Positions 24,052-32,658 of a DNA stretch of 64,000 nucleotides are shown here, in pieces. Under the pieces are notes generated by a model. The model was not told the DNA's origin and made no database searches. It was given only the letters and a program-made list of their open reading frames with translations. The translations under genes were made by a program, and so were the position numbers. Every line of letters starts with the position of its first letter. The first letter of the stretch is position 1. Where the stretch lies: the NCBI GenBank assembly GCA_008015155.1, contig SSFA01000031.1, positions 1-64,000 of the forward strand, given 5' to 3'. The stretch comes from Thiothrix sp. (GTDB lineage Bacteria > Pseudomonadota > Gammaproteobacteria > Thiotrichales > Thiotrichaceae).

Positions 24052-26361
24052 ATGAGCACAGATCACAACGCCCTGCTAGAAAAAATCAGTGGTAATCGTT
24101 TCTTGACTAATGAAGATCGGCAAAACTTGCTGAGTTTATTTACCAGCTTTCACGATGAAACCCAAAGCCTACGTGACCAAACTAAGCAACTCACTACTCG
24201 CTTACACAATCGCGATACAGTCATTGAGGATTTAGAACGTGCTTTGGCCTTGCGTGAGCAACAGATTCATAGCAAAGAACAAATTCTGCAAAAAACTCAG
24301 ACCGCTGATCAGGCTTATCAAGGTAAGGCAGAGCAATACGAGCAGCGCTTGGTTGAGCGTGAACGGATTATTAAAGAGCGGGATGAAGCAATTCGTTCAC
24401 GTGAGCAGTTGATTCGTGAGCTAGAAAAGCGCTTACATGAAGTTGAAAAGAATACCTTCCAAACTGAAAAGACGCTACGCGAACGCGAGGAACAGATTAA
24501 ACAGCGTGACCGTTTATTAGAGGAAAAAGAACGGCACTTAGAAAAGCGTGATCGTGAACTGGAAAATCGCGATAAACAGATTACACGTCGCGATGGCTCC
24601 TTAAACGAATACGAACGGCAACTCCAAGAAGTCAATCAATGGATTCTGTCCTATCAGCAAGAACAGCATGAACAGAAAAAAATTATTGCTGCCCGCGATG
24701 AGCAGATCAGCTTACGTGATAGCCTGCTTCAAGAGACGCAGCAGCAATTATTAGAATTAGATCAATACCTACAGGAAGCGCATAAACAACTACAACAAAG
24801 GGATGACTCCCTGCGAGAGCGTGATGAGCAACTCAAAGAACGCGACCAAATCATTAAGCAAAAAATTGAACAAATTAGTATTCGCAATGAACAGCTATTT
24901 GCACAAACCCGCATCCTCCATGAAAAAGAGCAAAATGCAGTTCAGTACCATCAGATGCTTGAGCAGCGTGAAAAGTTATTAGTTGATAAAGACCAACAGC
25001 TGATCGCACTTGAACAAGCTGTTAGTCATCACAGCCAGCAGCTAGCCCAGCGTGATACCCAAATCAGCGCCCAATTTATGCAATTACAAGAACGTGATCG
25101 GGAGCTAGGCAAGCGCGATACCCAAATTGCTGAATTAGTTCGTCAGCTAGAACTCATGAGCCAACGCACGCAGGTACAACAAGAGCAAATGACCGTGCAT
25201 CAACAGCAAGTGGATCAATTGCAAACTTATTTACAGCAACAGCATGAACAATTTAGCCAAATCCAACAAACTGTCCAAGCTAAAGAGACCCTGCTAAGTC
25301 AACGCGATTCGACGATTCAGCAGCTCAATGAACTCCTTGATCAACGCAAAAAAGTGCTACTTGATTACGAAGCTAAACTGCAACAACGCTCGCAAGAAGC
25401 GCAGCAAAAAACGGAACAACTGCAACAAAAAGAGCAACAGCTAAACAGCTTAGCAGCCCAATTAATGGAAGAAGAAGCGCAACTGCAAAAGCAAGCCACC
25501 CAACAACACACTCGCGAAACGCAATTAGAGGAACGTGAGGTGCATTTGCAGCATTTGGAACAGCAGCGTAATCAATTAGTCGTCCAACTCAATGAGCAAT
25601 TAGTTTCTTTCCAAGCCCTAACCAGCCAAGAACAAACCCATCGCCAAGACTTAGTCGAGCGCTCAGAGCATTATATCAATCAAACCTTTGAGCACGTACG
25701 CACTGAGGCACAACAACTGATTGGTGATCAGCAGCGACAATTAAAGCTCATTGCCAAAATGATTGAAGCTTTAATGCAGCAACAATATAGCAATTACCAA
25801 GAGAAGCTCGCTGCTTTAACAGAACTCTATCACCAAGATTTGCAGCAGCGTCAACAGACTCAAGCTCAACAGCAACAGATTATGGGGCAAATTGAGCAGC
25901 ATATTGATCTACTCAAACAAACTAATATTGAAGGTGGTCAAGACAAACTAGCCATCCTGCTTGATCAACTCCAAGATCTGAATGAGCAATTGGGACAAGG
26001 TAGCCATGAGCTGCAACAGCAACGCCATACCGAGCTAGTGCATTATTTACGTGATCTTGCGAGACAATTGGTCACGCATCGCCCTACTGATCAGGAAGCT
26101 TGGAAGAAGCGGGTGCTGCTGGATTTAAAACAGATTTCTGAACAATTACAGCAGCAAACCGTGAATACCGTCGCATCAGAAGATGGCCGCAACTATCAGC
26201 AATTAGTTGGCCAGCGCGAAAAGGTTATTCTACTTAAAGAGCAGATGATTCAGCAGCTTAACCAACAACTGATTGTAAAAGATAAGAATTTACTCGCTAA
26301 AGACGAGTTAATTTTCAAACTCAGTCAACAACTAAAAGGTATGCAGCTAGGCGAATTTTAA
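24052..26361 (+). CDS. Large coiled-coil protein, function unknown
   Basis: A 769-residue, Gln/Glu/Arg-rich protein that is almost entirely coiled coil, with no signal peptide or membrane segment. From about residue 45 to 360 it consists of seven-residue units of the form R-[DE]-x-x-[LI]-x-x (for example RDRLLEE, KERHLEK, RDRELEN, RDKQITR). After that it becomes Gln-rich (about 370-540), then has a less repetitive helical part (about 550-700), and ends with a further R-E/K-D heptad stretch. I recognise no family. Such proteins often form cytoplasmic filaments or scaffolds. It is divergent from rpoH and ends 4 bases from the convergent hrcA stop. Confidence 0.85.
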   Translation: MSTDHNALLEKISGNRFLTNEDRQNLLSLFTSFHDETQSLRDQTKQLTTRLHNRDTVIEDLERALALREQQIHSKEQILQKTQTADQAYQGKAEQYEQRLVERERIIKERDEAIRSREQLIRELEKRLHEVEKNTFQTEKTLREREEQIKQRDRLLEEKERHLEKRDRELENRDKQITRRDGSLNEYERQLQEVNQWILSYQQEQHEQKKIIAARDEQISLRDSLLQETQQQLLELDQYLQEAHKQLQQRDDSLRERDEQLKERDQIIKQKIEQISIRNEQLFAQTRILHEKEQNAVQYHQMLEQREKLLVDKDQQLIALEQAVSHHSQQLAQRDTQISAQFMQLQERDRELGKRDTQIAELVRQLELMSQRTQVQQEQMTVHQQQVDQLQTYLQQQHEQFSQIQQTVQAKETLLSQRDSTIQQLNELLDQRKKVLLDYEAKLQQRSQEAQQKTEQLQQKEQQLNSLAAQLMEEEAQLQKQATQQHTRETQLEEREVHLQHLEQQRNQLVVQLNEQLVSFQALTSQEQTHRQDLVERSEHYINQTFEHVRTEAQQLIGDQQRQLKLIAKMIEALMQQQYSNYQEKLAALTELYHQDLQQRQQTQAQQQQIMGQIEQHIDLLKQTNIEGGQDKLAILLDQLQDLNEQLGQGSHELQQQRHTELVHYLRDLARQLVTHRPTDQEAWKKRVLLDLKQISEQLQQQTVNTVASEDGRNYQQLVGQREKVILLKEQMIQQLNQQLIVKDKNLLAKDELIFKLSQQLKGMQLGEF

Positions 26362-26365
26362 GAGT

Positions 26366-27430
26366 CTAGTGCGAATAGTGTGATTGCAAAGCCACACTGA
26401 GCAAGCGTGCAGTCAAATCAACGACTGGAATAACGCGCTCATAGGGCATGCGTTTAGGACCAATGACACCTAAGACGCCAACATGCTCATCGCCTAAAGA
26501 ATAAGGCGCTGTGACTAAACTACAATCCTCAAATACTGAATAGCCTGCTTCACGTCCAATAAAAATTTGCACGCCATCCGCCTGAATAGTCTTATCTAGT
26601 AGACTCAAAATATCGCGCTTACGATTGAAAGCGCCGAATAAATCCCGCAATTTACTGATATCAGATAGGTCATCATAGCCCATGAGATTGGTTTCACCTG
26701 CGATCACACAATCTTCTTCTTGTTGCGTGTGTAGACCTGCAAACGCTAACTCACCTAACTCAATGGCTGAAAGCATCAAGCGATTCATATCTTCGCTGTG
26801 CTGGCGCATTTCATCCAACAGCGCTTGGCGTGCACTGTGAATATTTTTTCCTACCAGACATTCATTCAAGAAATTAGCGGCTTGCTGCAGCTCTGCTAAA
26901 CTCATCTCGCGCTCAAGCTGAATGATGCGGTTTTGTACTTCATTACGGGTAAATACCAAAATCGCCAGCACTTGGTGGCTGGATAAACGCAAAAATTCAA
27001 TTTGCTTGAGGGAAGAAGGATTGCGCTTTGGAACAGTCACTACCCCAGTGAGTGAAGTAATCCCTGATAATAAACTAGAGGCTGAGTGAATCAGCACTTG
27101 CGAGTCCAAACCAGCACTTAAGCGGCCTTGAAGAATATCAATGGCTTGGCTTTCTATGGGTTGTACTTGTAATAAGGTATCCACGAATAAGCGATAACCT
27201 TGTGAAGTTGGCACACGCCCTGCCGAGGTATGCGGTGAGCGGATATAACCTAACTCCTCAAGATCAGCCATGACGTTACGAATGGTCGCTGCACTTAAAT
27301 CAAGACCGCTGCGCTTAGCCAAGGTACGAGACCCTACTGGCTGTCCATCGGCGATATAAGCCTCTACCAACACTTTCAATAAATGCTGAGCACGTTCACT
27401 TAAATCACTAGTTTGACGGTTTACTGCCAT
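26366..27430 (-). CDS. hrcA: Heat-inducible transcription repressor HrcA
   Basis: Binds CIRCE elements and represses chaperone genes until heat shock. The 354-residue protein has an N-terminal winged helix (SAATIRNVMADLEELGYI, HTSAGRVPTSQGYRLFVD) and the GAF-like HrcA core with FIGREAG and LGVIGPKRMPYERVI. The start is placed at the ATG at 27430 (MAVNRQTSDLSERAQ); an upstream in-frame start at 27463 adds an unconserved leader. It is divergent from nadK. The only CIRCE in this window is at rpoH; none was seen before hrcA itself. Confidence 0.96.
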   Translation of the reverse strand: MAVNRQTSDLSERAQHLLKVLVEAYIADGQPVGSRTLAKRSGLDLSAATIRNVMADLEELGYIRSPHTSAGRVPTSQGYRLFVDTLLQVQPIESQAIDILQGRLSAGLDSQVLIHSASSLLSGITSLTGVVTVPKRNPSSLKQIEFLRLSSHQVLAILVFTRNEVQNRIIQLEREMSLAELQQAANFLNECLVGKNIHSARQALLDEMRQHSEDMNRLMLSAIELGELAFAGLHTQQEEDCVIAGETNLMGYDDLSDISKLRDLFGAFNRKRDILSLLDKTIQADGVQIFIGREAGYSVFEDCSLVTAPYSLGDEHVGVLGVIGPKRMPYERVIPVVDLTARLLSVALQSHYSH

Positions 27431-27624
27431 TTGACCTGTATTATCCCCACTACATAGTGTCACAATAGATGCTTAGACTGGAAATTCAAGGCTTTGCTTA
27501 CAAACAATCCAGATTTTTTTCTGAATCGCGCCACGGTCACTTTAGCCTTTTATTCAGCAGCTCGCTACAATAACGCGCCCTAAGCGCCGCATCTTAATTA
27601 TTTTTAAACAGGTGCAATACAATT

Positions 27625-28491
27625 ATGAATTTATTCACTACCGCTGGCATATTTTCTAAGCAGGATGGCGAAGCCGTTGCCGCCACTTTACAAAGCCTCT
27701 ACGATTTTTTAAGCCAGCAAGGTTTAACTATTCTCTTCAGTAAGCAAGCTGCAGATTTATTGCAACAACCGGCTATTCCTGATGAGTTGCTCGCTCAGCA
27801 AATTGACCTTGCTATTGTAGTTGGCGGCGATGGTACTTTACTCACCGCTGGACGCTTACTAGCGGATGCACAAGTACCTATTGTGGGCATTAATCTAGGG
27901 CGAGTCGGTTTCTTAGTCGATGTGTTACCAGCGCAGATGCAGGAGCAACTCTTTGCGATTTTACAGGGTGATTATCTAGAAGATCAGCGCTGCTTGTTAA
28001 AAGCCTGTGCTTGGCGCGGCGAGGAGCGACTCGGGCAAAATATTGCACTGAATGATGTGGTGCTCCATGCACGCAATGAAGTGCGGATGATTGAATTTAC
28101 GACCTATATCGATGGCTTTTTTGTTAATACTCAACGCGCAGATGGTTTAGTCATTTCAACACCCACCGGTTCAACCGCCTATGCCCTATCAAGCGGTGGA
28201 CCTATTTTACATACTTCACTCGATGCCAGTATTTTAGTGCCCATTAGCCCACATACTTTAACCAGCCGCCCTATTGTTATTCCTAATCAAAGTTCGATTG
28301 AAATTGAAATGGGCAGTGATCGTCCGGTAGAGGCTTTATTATCTTTTGATGGTCATCATGATATTCCGCTTATATCGGGTGATCGCATTAAAATTAGCGC
28401 TTCCCCGAAAAAAATGCGCCTACTTCATCCCCGTCATTACGACTACTATCATATACTGCGCTCAAAATTGCACTGGGGTACGCAACTATAA
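27625..28491 (+). CDS. nadK: NAD kinase
   Basis: Phosphorylates NAD to NADP using ATP. The 288-residue protein carries the GGDGT nucleotide motif (residues 67-71) and NLGRVGFL. The conserved TPTGSTAYALSSGGPI segment forms the NAD-binding site. Length and motifs match the usual bacterial enzyme. Its stop overlaps the recN start by one base (TAATG), so the two genes are coupled, an arrangement common in gammaproteobacteria. Confidence 0.96.
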   Translation: MNLFTTAGIFSKQDGEAVAATLQSLYDFLSQQGLTILFSKQAADLLQQPAIPDELLAQQIDLAIVVGGDGTLLTAGRLLADAQVPIVGINLGRVGFLVDVLPAQMQEQLFAILQGDYLEDQRCLLKACAWRGEERLGQNIALNDVVLHARNEVRMIEFTTYIDGFFVNTQRADGLVISTPTGSTAYALSSGGPILHTSLDASILVPISPHTLTSRPIVIPNQSSIEIEMGSDRPVEALLSFDGHHDIPLISGDRIKISASPKKMRLLHPRHYDYYHILRSKLHWGTQL

Positions 28492-30161
28492 TGCTGACTT
28501 ATATCCACATTCGTGATTTCGCCATTATTACTGAGTTAGAGTTAGAATTACATGCAGGCATGACAGCCTTAACAGGTGAAACCGGAGCGGGTAAATCGAT
28601 TTTATTAGATGCGATTGGCTTAGTTCTAGGTGATAAAGCGGATGCTGGTAGTGTTCGGCATGGGGCTGAAAAGGCAGAAATTACCTTAAGCGTGGATATA
28701 AGTACTACACCACATGCTCAAGCATGGTTGGCTGAGCAGGATCTATTAAACGATGAAGACACCTGTATTCTAAGGCGTGTGGTGACAAATACTGGCAAAT
28801 CTAGGGCTTGGATTAATGGCTCTAGTACAACGCTAACAGCCCTACGGGAGTTAGGTGAGCAGTTAGTTGATATTCATGGTCAGCATGAACATCAATCTCT
28901 TATGAAGCGTGATATGCAGCGCAGCATGGTCGACGCTTATGCTACGAATGACAGCCTACTTAAACAAACTCAAGAAGCCTATAAGCACTGGAAAAGCTTA
29001 CATGAGCGTTACCTGCAACTCACTACGCAAAGCAGCCAGATTCAGGAGCGTTTAGATTTATTAACTTTCCAAGTGCAAGAACTCCATGAACTCGCTTTAG
29101 AACAAGGCGAGATTACCCAACTGGATGAAGAGTTAAATCGTTTGGGTCATGCCGAGCAATTACAGGCTACTGCAGAACAAGGCTATCAACAGCTCTATGA
29201 AAATGAACGCTCACTCTATTCTGCATTGAGCCAGTTGAGCCAAGAACTAAGTCGTCAAATCCGTGTTGATGAAGCCTTAACGGCTCCCTTAGAACTGGTC
29301 AGTAGTGCTCAAATTCAAGTTCAGGAAGCGGCTTGGCTCTTACGGGATTACGCACAAGCGGTCGATTTAGATCCATCACGCTTGAGCACAGTGGAAGCAC
29401 GTATTGCTGATATTCGGAATATGGCACGCAAATATCGTTTAGACGCTGAGCGGCTACCCGAGCACTTAGTGCATTTGCAAGCAGAGTTGGCCAACCTAGC
29501 TAGCGATGATTATGACTTGGAGAGTTTGAAAGCCAAACTAGAATCCGCTCAACAAGCTTATCAAGCGATTGCACACAGATTGAGTCAGGCGCGTATACAG
29601 GCCGCTGATCAGTTATCAAGTGGCGTAAGCACTGCTATGCAGGCTTTAGGTATGCAAGGTGGGCAATTGCAAATTCAAGTACAGCCGAGCCTAGAGGATG
29701 CACCTCATGCTTATGGCATGGATCAGATTGAATTCTTAGTTAGTGCTAATCCTGGGCAGCCTCTGAAAGCTTTAACTAAAGTTGCTTCGGGGGGGGAACT
29801 CTCGCGGATTAGTTTGGCTATTCAGATGATCGCTGCCCAGAAAATGACTTTACCTGCACTGATTTTTGATGAAGTCGATACAGGCATTGGTGGCGGGATC
29901 GCTGAAGTTGTGGGTACACAGTTACGCAGCTTAGGTACGAACCGCCAAGTCTTGTGTGTCACCCATCTACCCCAAGTCGCTTCCCAAGCACATCATCACT
30001 ACAAAGTTACGAAAGTCAAAACAACAGACAGCACCCACACGGGTATTATTTATCTACAAGCTGCTGAGCGAATTGAAGAAATTGCACGCATGATCGGTGG
30101 AACCGAAATCACCTCAACCACTCGTGCTCTAGCCACCGAGATGCTAGAGCGTGCGGTTTAA
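28491..30161 (+). CDS. recN: DNA repair protein RecN
   Basis: SMC-like ATPase that holds DNA ends during double-strand break repair. The 556-residue protein has Walker A GETGAGKS (about 29-36), a central coiled coil (about 150-370), the ABC signature SGGELSRISLA, and Walker B LIFDEVDTGIGGG. It starts at the ATG overlapping the nadK stop. I did not see a clear LexA box upstream, as expected for a gene read from nadK. Confidence 0.96.
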   Translation: MLTYIHIRDFAIITELELELHAGMTALTGETGAGKSILLDAIGLVLGDKADAGSVRHGAEKAEITLSVDISTTPHAQAWLAEQDLLNDEDTCILRRVVTNTGKSRAWINGSSTTLTALRELGEQLVDIHGQHEHQSLMKRDMQRSMVDAYATNDSLLKQTQEAYKHWKSLHERYLQLTTQSSQIQERLDLLTFQVQELHELALEQGEITQLDEELNRLGHAEQLQATAEQGYQQLYENERSLYSALSQLSQELSRQIRVDEALTAPLELVSSAQIQVQEAAWLLRDYAQAVDLDPSRLSTVEARIADIRNMARKYRLDAERLPEHLVHLQAELANLASDDYDLESLKAKLESAQQAYQAIAHRLSQARIQAADQLSSGVSTAMQALGMQGGQLQIQVQPSLEDAPHAYGMDQIEFLVSANPGQPLKALTKVASGGELSRISLAIQMIAAQKMTLPALIFDEVDTGIGGGIAEVVGTQLRSLGTNRQVLCVTHLPQVASQAHHHYKVTKVKTTDSTHTGIIYLQAAERIEEIARMIGGTEITSTTRALATEMLERAV

Positions 30162-30487
30162 GCTCTAAAAATTCGAATATAAACCGCATATTCTACCGTT
30201 TATCAGAGAGTTTTAGCTTTTTACAGGGCTAACTCGCCTTTAGCTTGGCCTGCCTACTATACTTTGAATTAAGGTTAACTTGGTGTTGCTGCCCCGACCA
30301 AGTAGAGGACTCTACTGATAAACCAAGCTCAATCTTAATAGAAACTTACTATAGTTTTTAAGTAGAACTCTCTGCAAAAAAAAGAGACTAATTAAGAGGC
30401 GTTAATTTTATGGAAAAAATAACGCTCATGTCAGCGATAAATTAATTTTAATTGCTGCGTACTTGATACTTATCAAGGAGGATTTCT
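30162..30487. other. Intergenic region after recN
   Basis: These 326 bases hold no convincing gene. A perfect short palindrome (AGTAGAG, GA, CTCTACT at 30301-30316) sits in the middle. An 11-codon frame at 30410 has no ribosome site. The end carries the strong AAGGAGG ribosome site of the next gene. No clear promoter was identified. Confidence 0.4.
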
Positions 30488-30820
30488 GTGAAAAAAACCT
30501 TCCATCTTTTAACTATAACTAGTTTATTACTCGGCACTACCGGAGTCTGTAATGCAGCTTGGGCGGATAGTCGCTCGGCTGAAGTACGCTTAGTGGCAAC
30601 TATCAATAACGGCCCTGCTTTTCAGCCCGTCACTTGGAAAGTTTTCCGAGTCGATGGTAAAGGTGAAACCTACAAGTCGGATCGTCATGTGTTTACTATT
30701 GACTCTTTAGCGCCTGGCCGTTATACCGCCATCGCTAAACGTAATGGGCAAATTGAACGTAAACGCGACTTTTATGTGATGGCAGATACAACGAATAAAA
30801 TTAATATCCCTGTCGACTAA
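30488..30820 (+). CDS. Small secreted protein with a carboxypeptidase-regulatory-like fold
   Basis: A 110-residue protein with a signal peptide (about residues 1-26, cleavage near AWA-DS) and a single beta-sandwich domain. TWKVFRVDGKGE, LAPGRYTAIAKRNGQ and KRDFYVMADTTNKINIPVD match the strand pattern of small peptidase-associated or CarbopepD_reg-like modules. GTG at 30488 follows AAGGAGG. Function unknown; it is probably periplasmic. Confidence 0.7.
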   Translation: MKKTFHLLTITSLLLGTTGVCNAAWADSRSAEVRLVATINNGPAFQPVTWKVFRVDGKGETYKSDRHVFTIDSLAPGRYTAIAKRNGQIERKRDFYVMADTTNKINIPVD

Positions 30821-30852
30821 TCTTTATGTTAGTGCTCTCCTCCATCTAAACT

Positions 30853-30876
30853 CTACCTCACCCTCGGGCGAGGTAG
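30853..30876 (+). terminator. Weak hairpin after the small secreted protein
   Basis: CTACCTC (30853-30859) pairs with GAGGTAG (30870-30876), with an inner CCC/GGG pairing. It lies 33 bases after the stop. The sequence after it is AT-rich but has no T-run. Confidence 0.45.
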
Positions 30877-31036
30877 AATCTATTAGCCTGCTATTTTTCT
30901 TAACCTCTAGTGAACTATACCCTTCTTTGCTTTGTCCTTATGTCATAATGGCTTTTAATAAATAATGACTAGACGCCGCAACTCAGGGCAAATGGGTTAG
31001 CGCGATAAAATGATATAAAAATAGGGGATTAACAAA

Positions 31037-31549
31037 ATGGGCTCAAAAAGTCAGCATGCACTTGCTGTAGGCATTGGCGTTGGCGCCAGTTTAATCAGTT
31101 ATTATCTATTGCCTGAACTTGACTGGGTAGCGCTTGCCTTTATAGGCATGAGTGGATTCGTCAGCGTACATTTACCTGCTATTCAACAACCCTCCTCCTC
31201 CTCTTATTGGATGGTACGCTGTGTCAGCATTATTGCGGCTATTTGTATTCCACTGATCATGTATGCTTACCGGCCTAGCGACTTATTGATTGCTTGGTTA
31301 GCAACTTATTTATTATTTCAAGGTGCTTGGTGGATTGTTGATCGCATCTCGTTATACCGTGATTATACACATAGCCTAAGCGCGATTATTGGCTTGCCTA
31401 GTTTTATTAGCCTAGCGGCTTATATCAGCTTAGATTTAAATGCTGTATTGCCAGTTTTCCTAGCAAGTAGTACAGGTTATGTAGTGCAACTTTTGACTGA
31501 ACAACGACAGAAATCGGGGTTGGAGACAACGGGTTTCTTATCTAAGTAA
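31037..31549 (+). CDS. Integral membrane protein, function unknown
   Basis: A 170-residue protein with four or five predicted transmembrane helices. A motif YRDYTHSLSAIIGLP faintly recalls the R-x-x-THS motif of YdjM-type (DUF457) membrane proteins, but the preceding His is missing. I therefore do not assign that family. The stretch from the ATG to the second helix is Gly/Ala-rich. It is a single gene between a small secreted protein and the convergent thioredoxin gene. Confidence 0.65.
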   Translation: MGSKSQHALAVGIGVGASLISYYLLPELDWVALAFIGMSGFVSVHLPAIQQPSSSSYWMVRCVSIIAAICIPLIMYAYRPSDLLIAWLATYLLFQGAWWIVDRISLYRDYTHSLSAIIGLPSFISLAAYISLDLNAVLPVFLASSTGYVVQLLTEQRQKSGLETTGFLSK

Positions 31550-31561
31550 GCCATCAAGACA

Positions 31562-31587
31562 CTAGGAGAGTTTTAACTCTCCCCTAG
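31562..31587. terminator. Imperfect hairpin between convergent genes
   Basis: CTAGGAGAGTT (31562-31572) pairs with AACTCTCC-CC-TAG (31575-31587) with a two-base bulge. There is no strong T-run on either side. Confidence 0.4.
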
Positions 31588-31599
31588 CTTCAAAACCCT

Positions 31600-31968
31600 T
31601 TATTCAGCAGAGTCTTGCTTAGCAATTTCTTCGTGTACCTTAGCCATGTCGACTTCACGAACTTTGCTAATCACCTCTTCTAACTGCCCCTCAGATAACA
31701 TGCCTGGCTGAGCAAAAAGCACCACTTGCTCACGAAAAATCATCAAAGTAGGAATGGAGCGAATCTGGAAATGAGTAGACAGCTCCTCTTCTTCTTCTGT
31801 ATTCACTTTAGCAAAGACAATATCTGTGTGCTTGTCTGAAACCTTTTCATAGATGGGGGCAAATGAGCGACAAGGCCCACACCAAGGTGCCCAGAAATCA
31901 ATAATGACAATCTCGTTATTGCTGATCAAATCATTAAATTCAGCGGCGGTTACATTTTCAGTTGCCAT
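31600..31968 (-). CDS. Thioredoxin-family protein
   Basis: A cytosolic disulfide reductase of 122 residues with the classical active site WCGPC (Cys30, Cys33) and the cis-Pro of SIPTLMIF. It has an extended charged C-terminus (VREVDMAKVHEEIAK) not found in the housekeeping TrxA. The acidic EEEEEL stretch is also unusual. An AAGGAG ribosome site precedes the start. A reducing partner and substrate are not evident from context; ubiX lies upstream in the same direction. Confidence 0.9.
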   Translation of the reverse strand: MATENVTAAEFNDLISNNEIVIIDFWAPWCGPCRSFAPIYEKVSDKHTDIVFAKVNTEEEEELSTHFQIRSIPTLMIFREQVVLFAQPGMLSEGQLEEVISKVREVDMAKVHEEIAKQDSAE

Positions 31969-32001
31969 AGCAAGCTCCTTATTTCTTAATTACTATCAAT
32001 G

Positions 32002-32658
32002 CTAATCGTTGCCTGACAAATGATTTGCCGGAAAAGTATCAGCAAGCTCCTGTTTGCTTTCACCCCAGCGTGGCTGCACTTGATGCTGCAGATCCAAATG
32101 ATCCAAAACACGCGCTACCATAAAATCAACTAAATCATTAATTGATTGTGGGCGAAAATAGAACCCGGGATTGGCAGGCATAATAACGGCCCCCATCCGA
32201 GTTAGTTTTAGCATATTTTCTAAGTGGATTTCGGAAAATGGCGTTTCACGCACCACTAGAATTAATTTCTTCCGTTCTTTGAGTGCAACATCGGCTGCAC
32301 GTTCAATTAAATTTCGACTACTACCGCAAGCGATAGCGGATAAAGTACCTGTCGTGCAAGGGCAAACCACGGTTGCATCCGCCACAGCGCTACCGCTTGC
32401 AATCGGTGCCATCCATTGCTCACGCTCAAATACGGTTAACTGGCCTGGTTTTGCGGCAAATAAACTCGAAAAATACTGGCCAATCTCAGTGGCTCGCCCT
32501 GGTATTTTGAACTCAGTTTCCGTGTTGATGACTAGGATTGCGGGACGTGAAAGCAACAAATACACTTTACACTCCAGCGCTAATAACTGCTCCAATAAAC
32601 GCAACCCATATTGCGCTCCTGAAGCGCCTGTCATGATCAAGGTAATCGTTTTAGGCAT
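32002..32658 (-). CDS. ubiX: Flavin prenyltransferase UbiX
   Basis: Makes the prenylated FMN cofactor needed by the decarboxylase UbiD in ubiquinone synthesis. The 218-residue protein has the N-terminal MTGASGAQYG flavin loop, the central SGS segment, CPCTTGTLSAIACG, and the RETPFSEIHLENML motif typical of the family, with MPANPGFYFRP near the end. It overlaps the mpl gene by 8 bases, so the two are cotranscribed. ubiD is not in the window. Confidence 0.95.
   Translation of the reverse strand: MPKTITLIMTGASGAQYGLRLLEQLLALECKVYLLLSRPAILVINTETEFKIPGRATEIGQYFSSLFAAKPGQLTVFEREQWMAPIASGSAVADATVVCPCTTGTLSAIACGSSRNLIERAADVALKERKKLILVVRETPFSEIHLENMLKLTRMGAVIMPANPGFYFRPQSINDLVDFMVARVLDHLDLQHQVQPRWGESKQELADTFPANHLSGND

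Noticed and set aside
24318..24635. Ser/Arg-rich open frame antisense to the coiled-coil gene
   Set aside because: It is produced by the repetitive Glu/Arg/Gln codons on the other strand, has low-complexity composition and lacks a ribosome site.
24220..25400. Repetitive DNA in the coiled-coil gene considered as a CRISPR or tandem repeat array
   Set aside because: The repeats are seven-codon protein heptads with variable bases, with no constant repeat and spacer.
31037..31549. Membrane protein as a YdjM-type (DUF457) hydrolase
   Set aside because: Only a THS-like motif is shared; the expected preceding His and the other metal ligands are absent.
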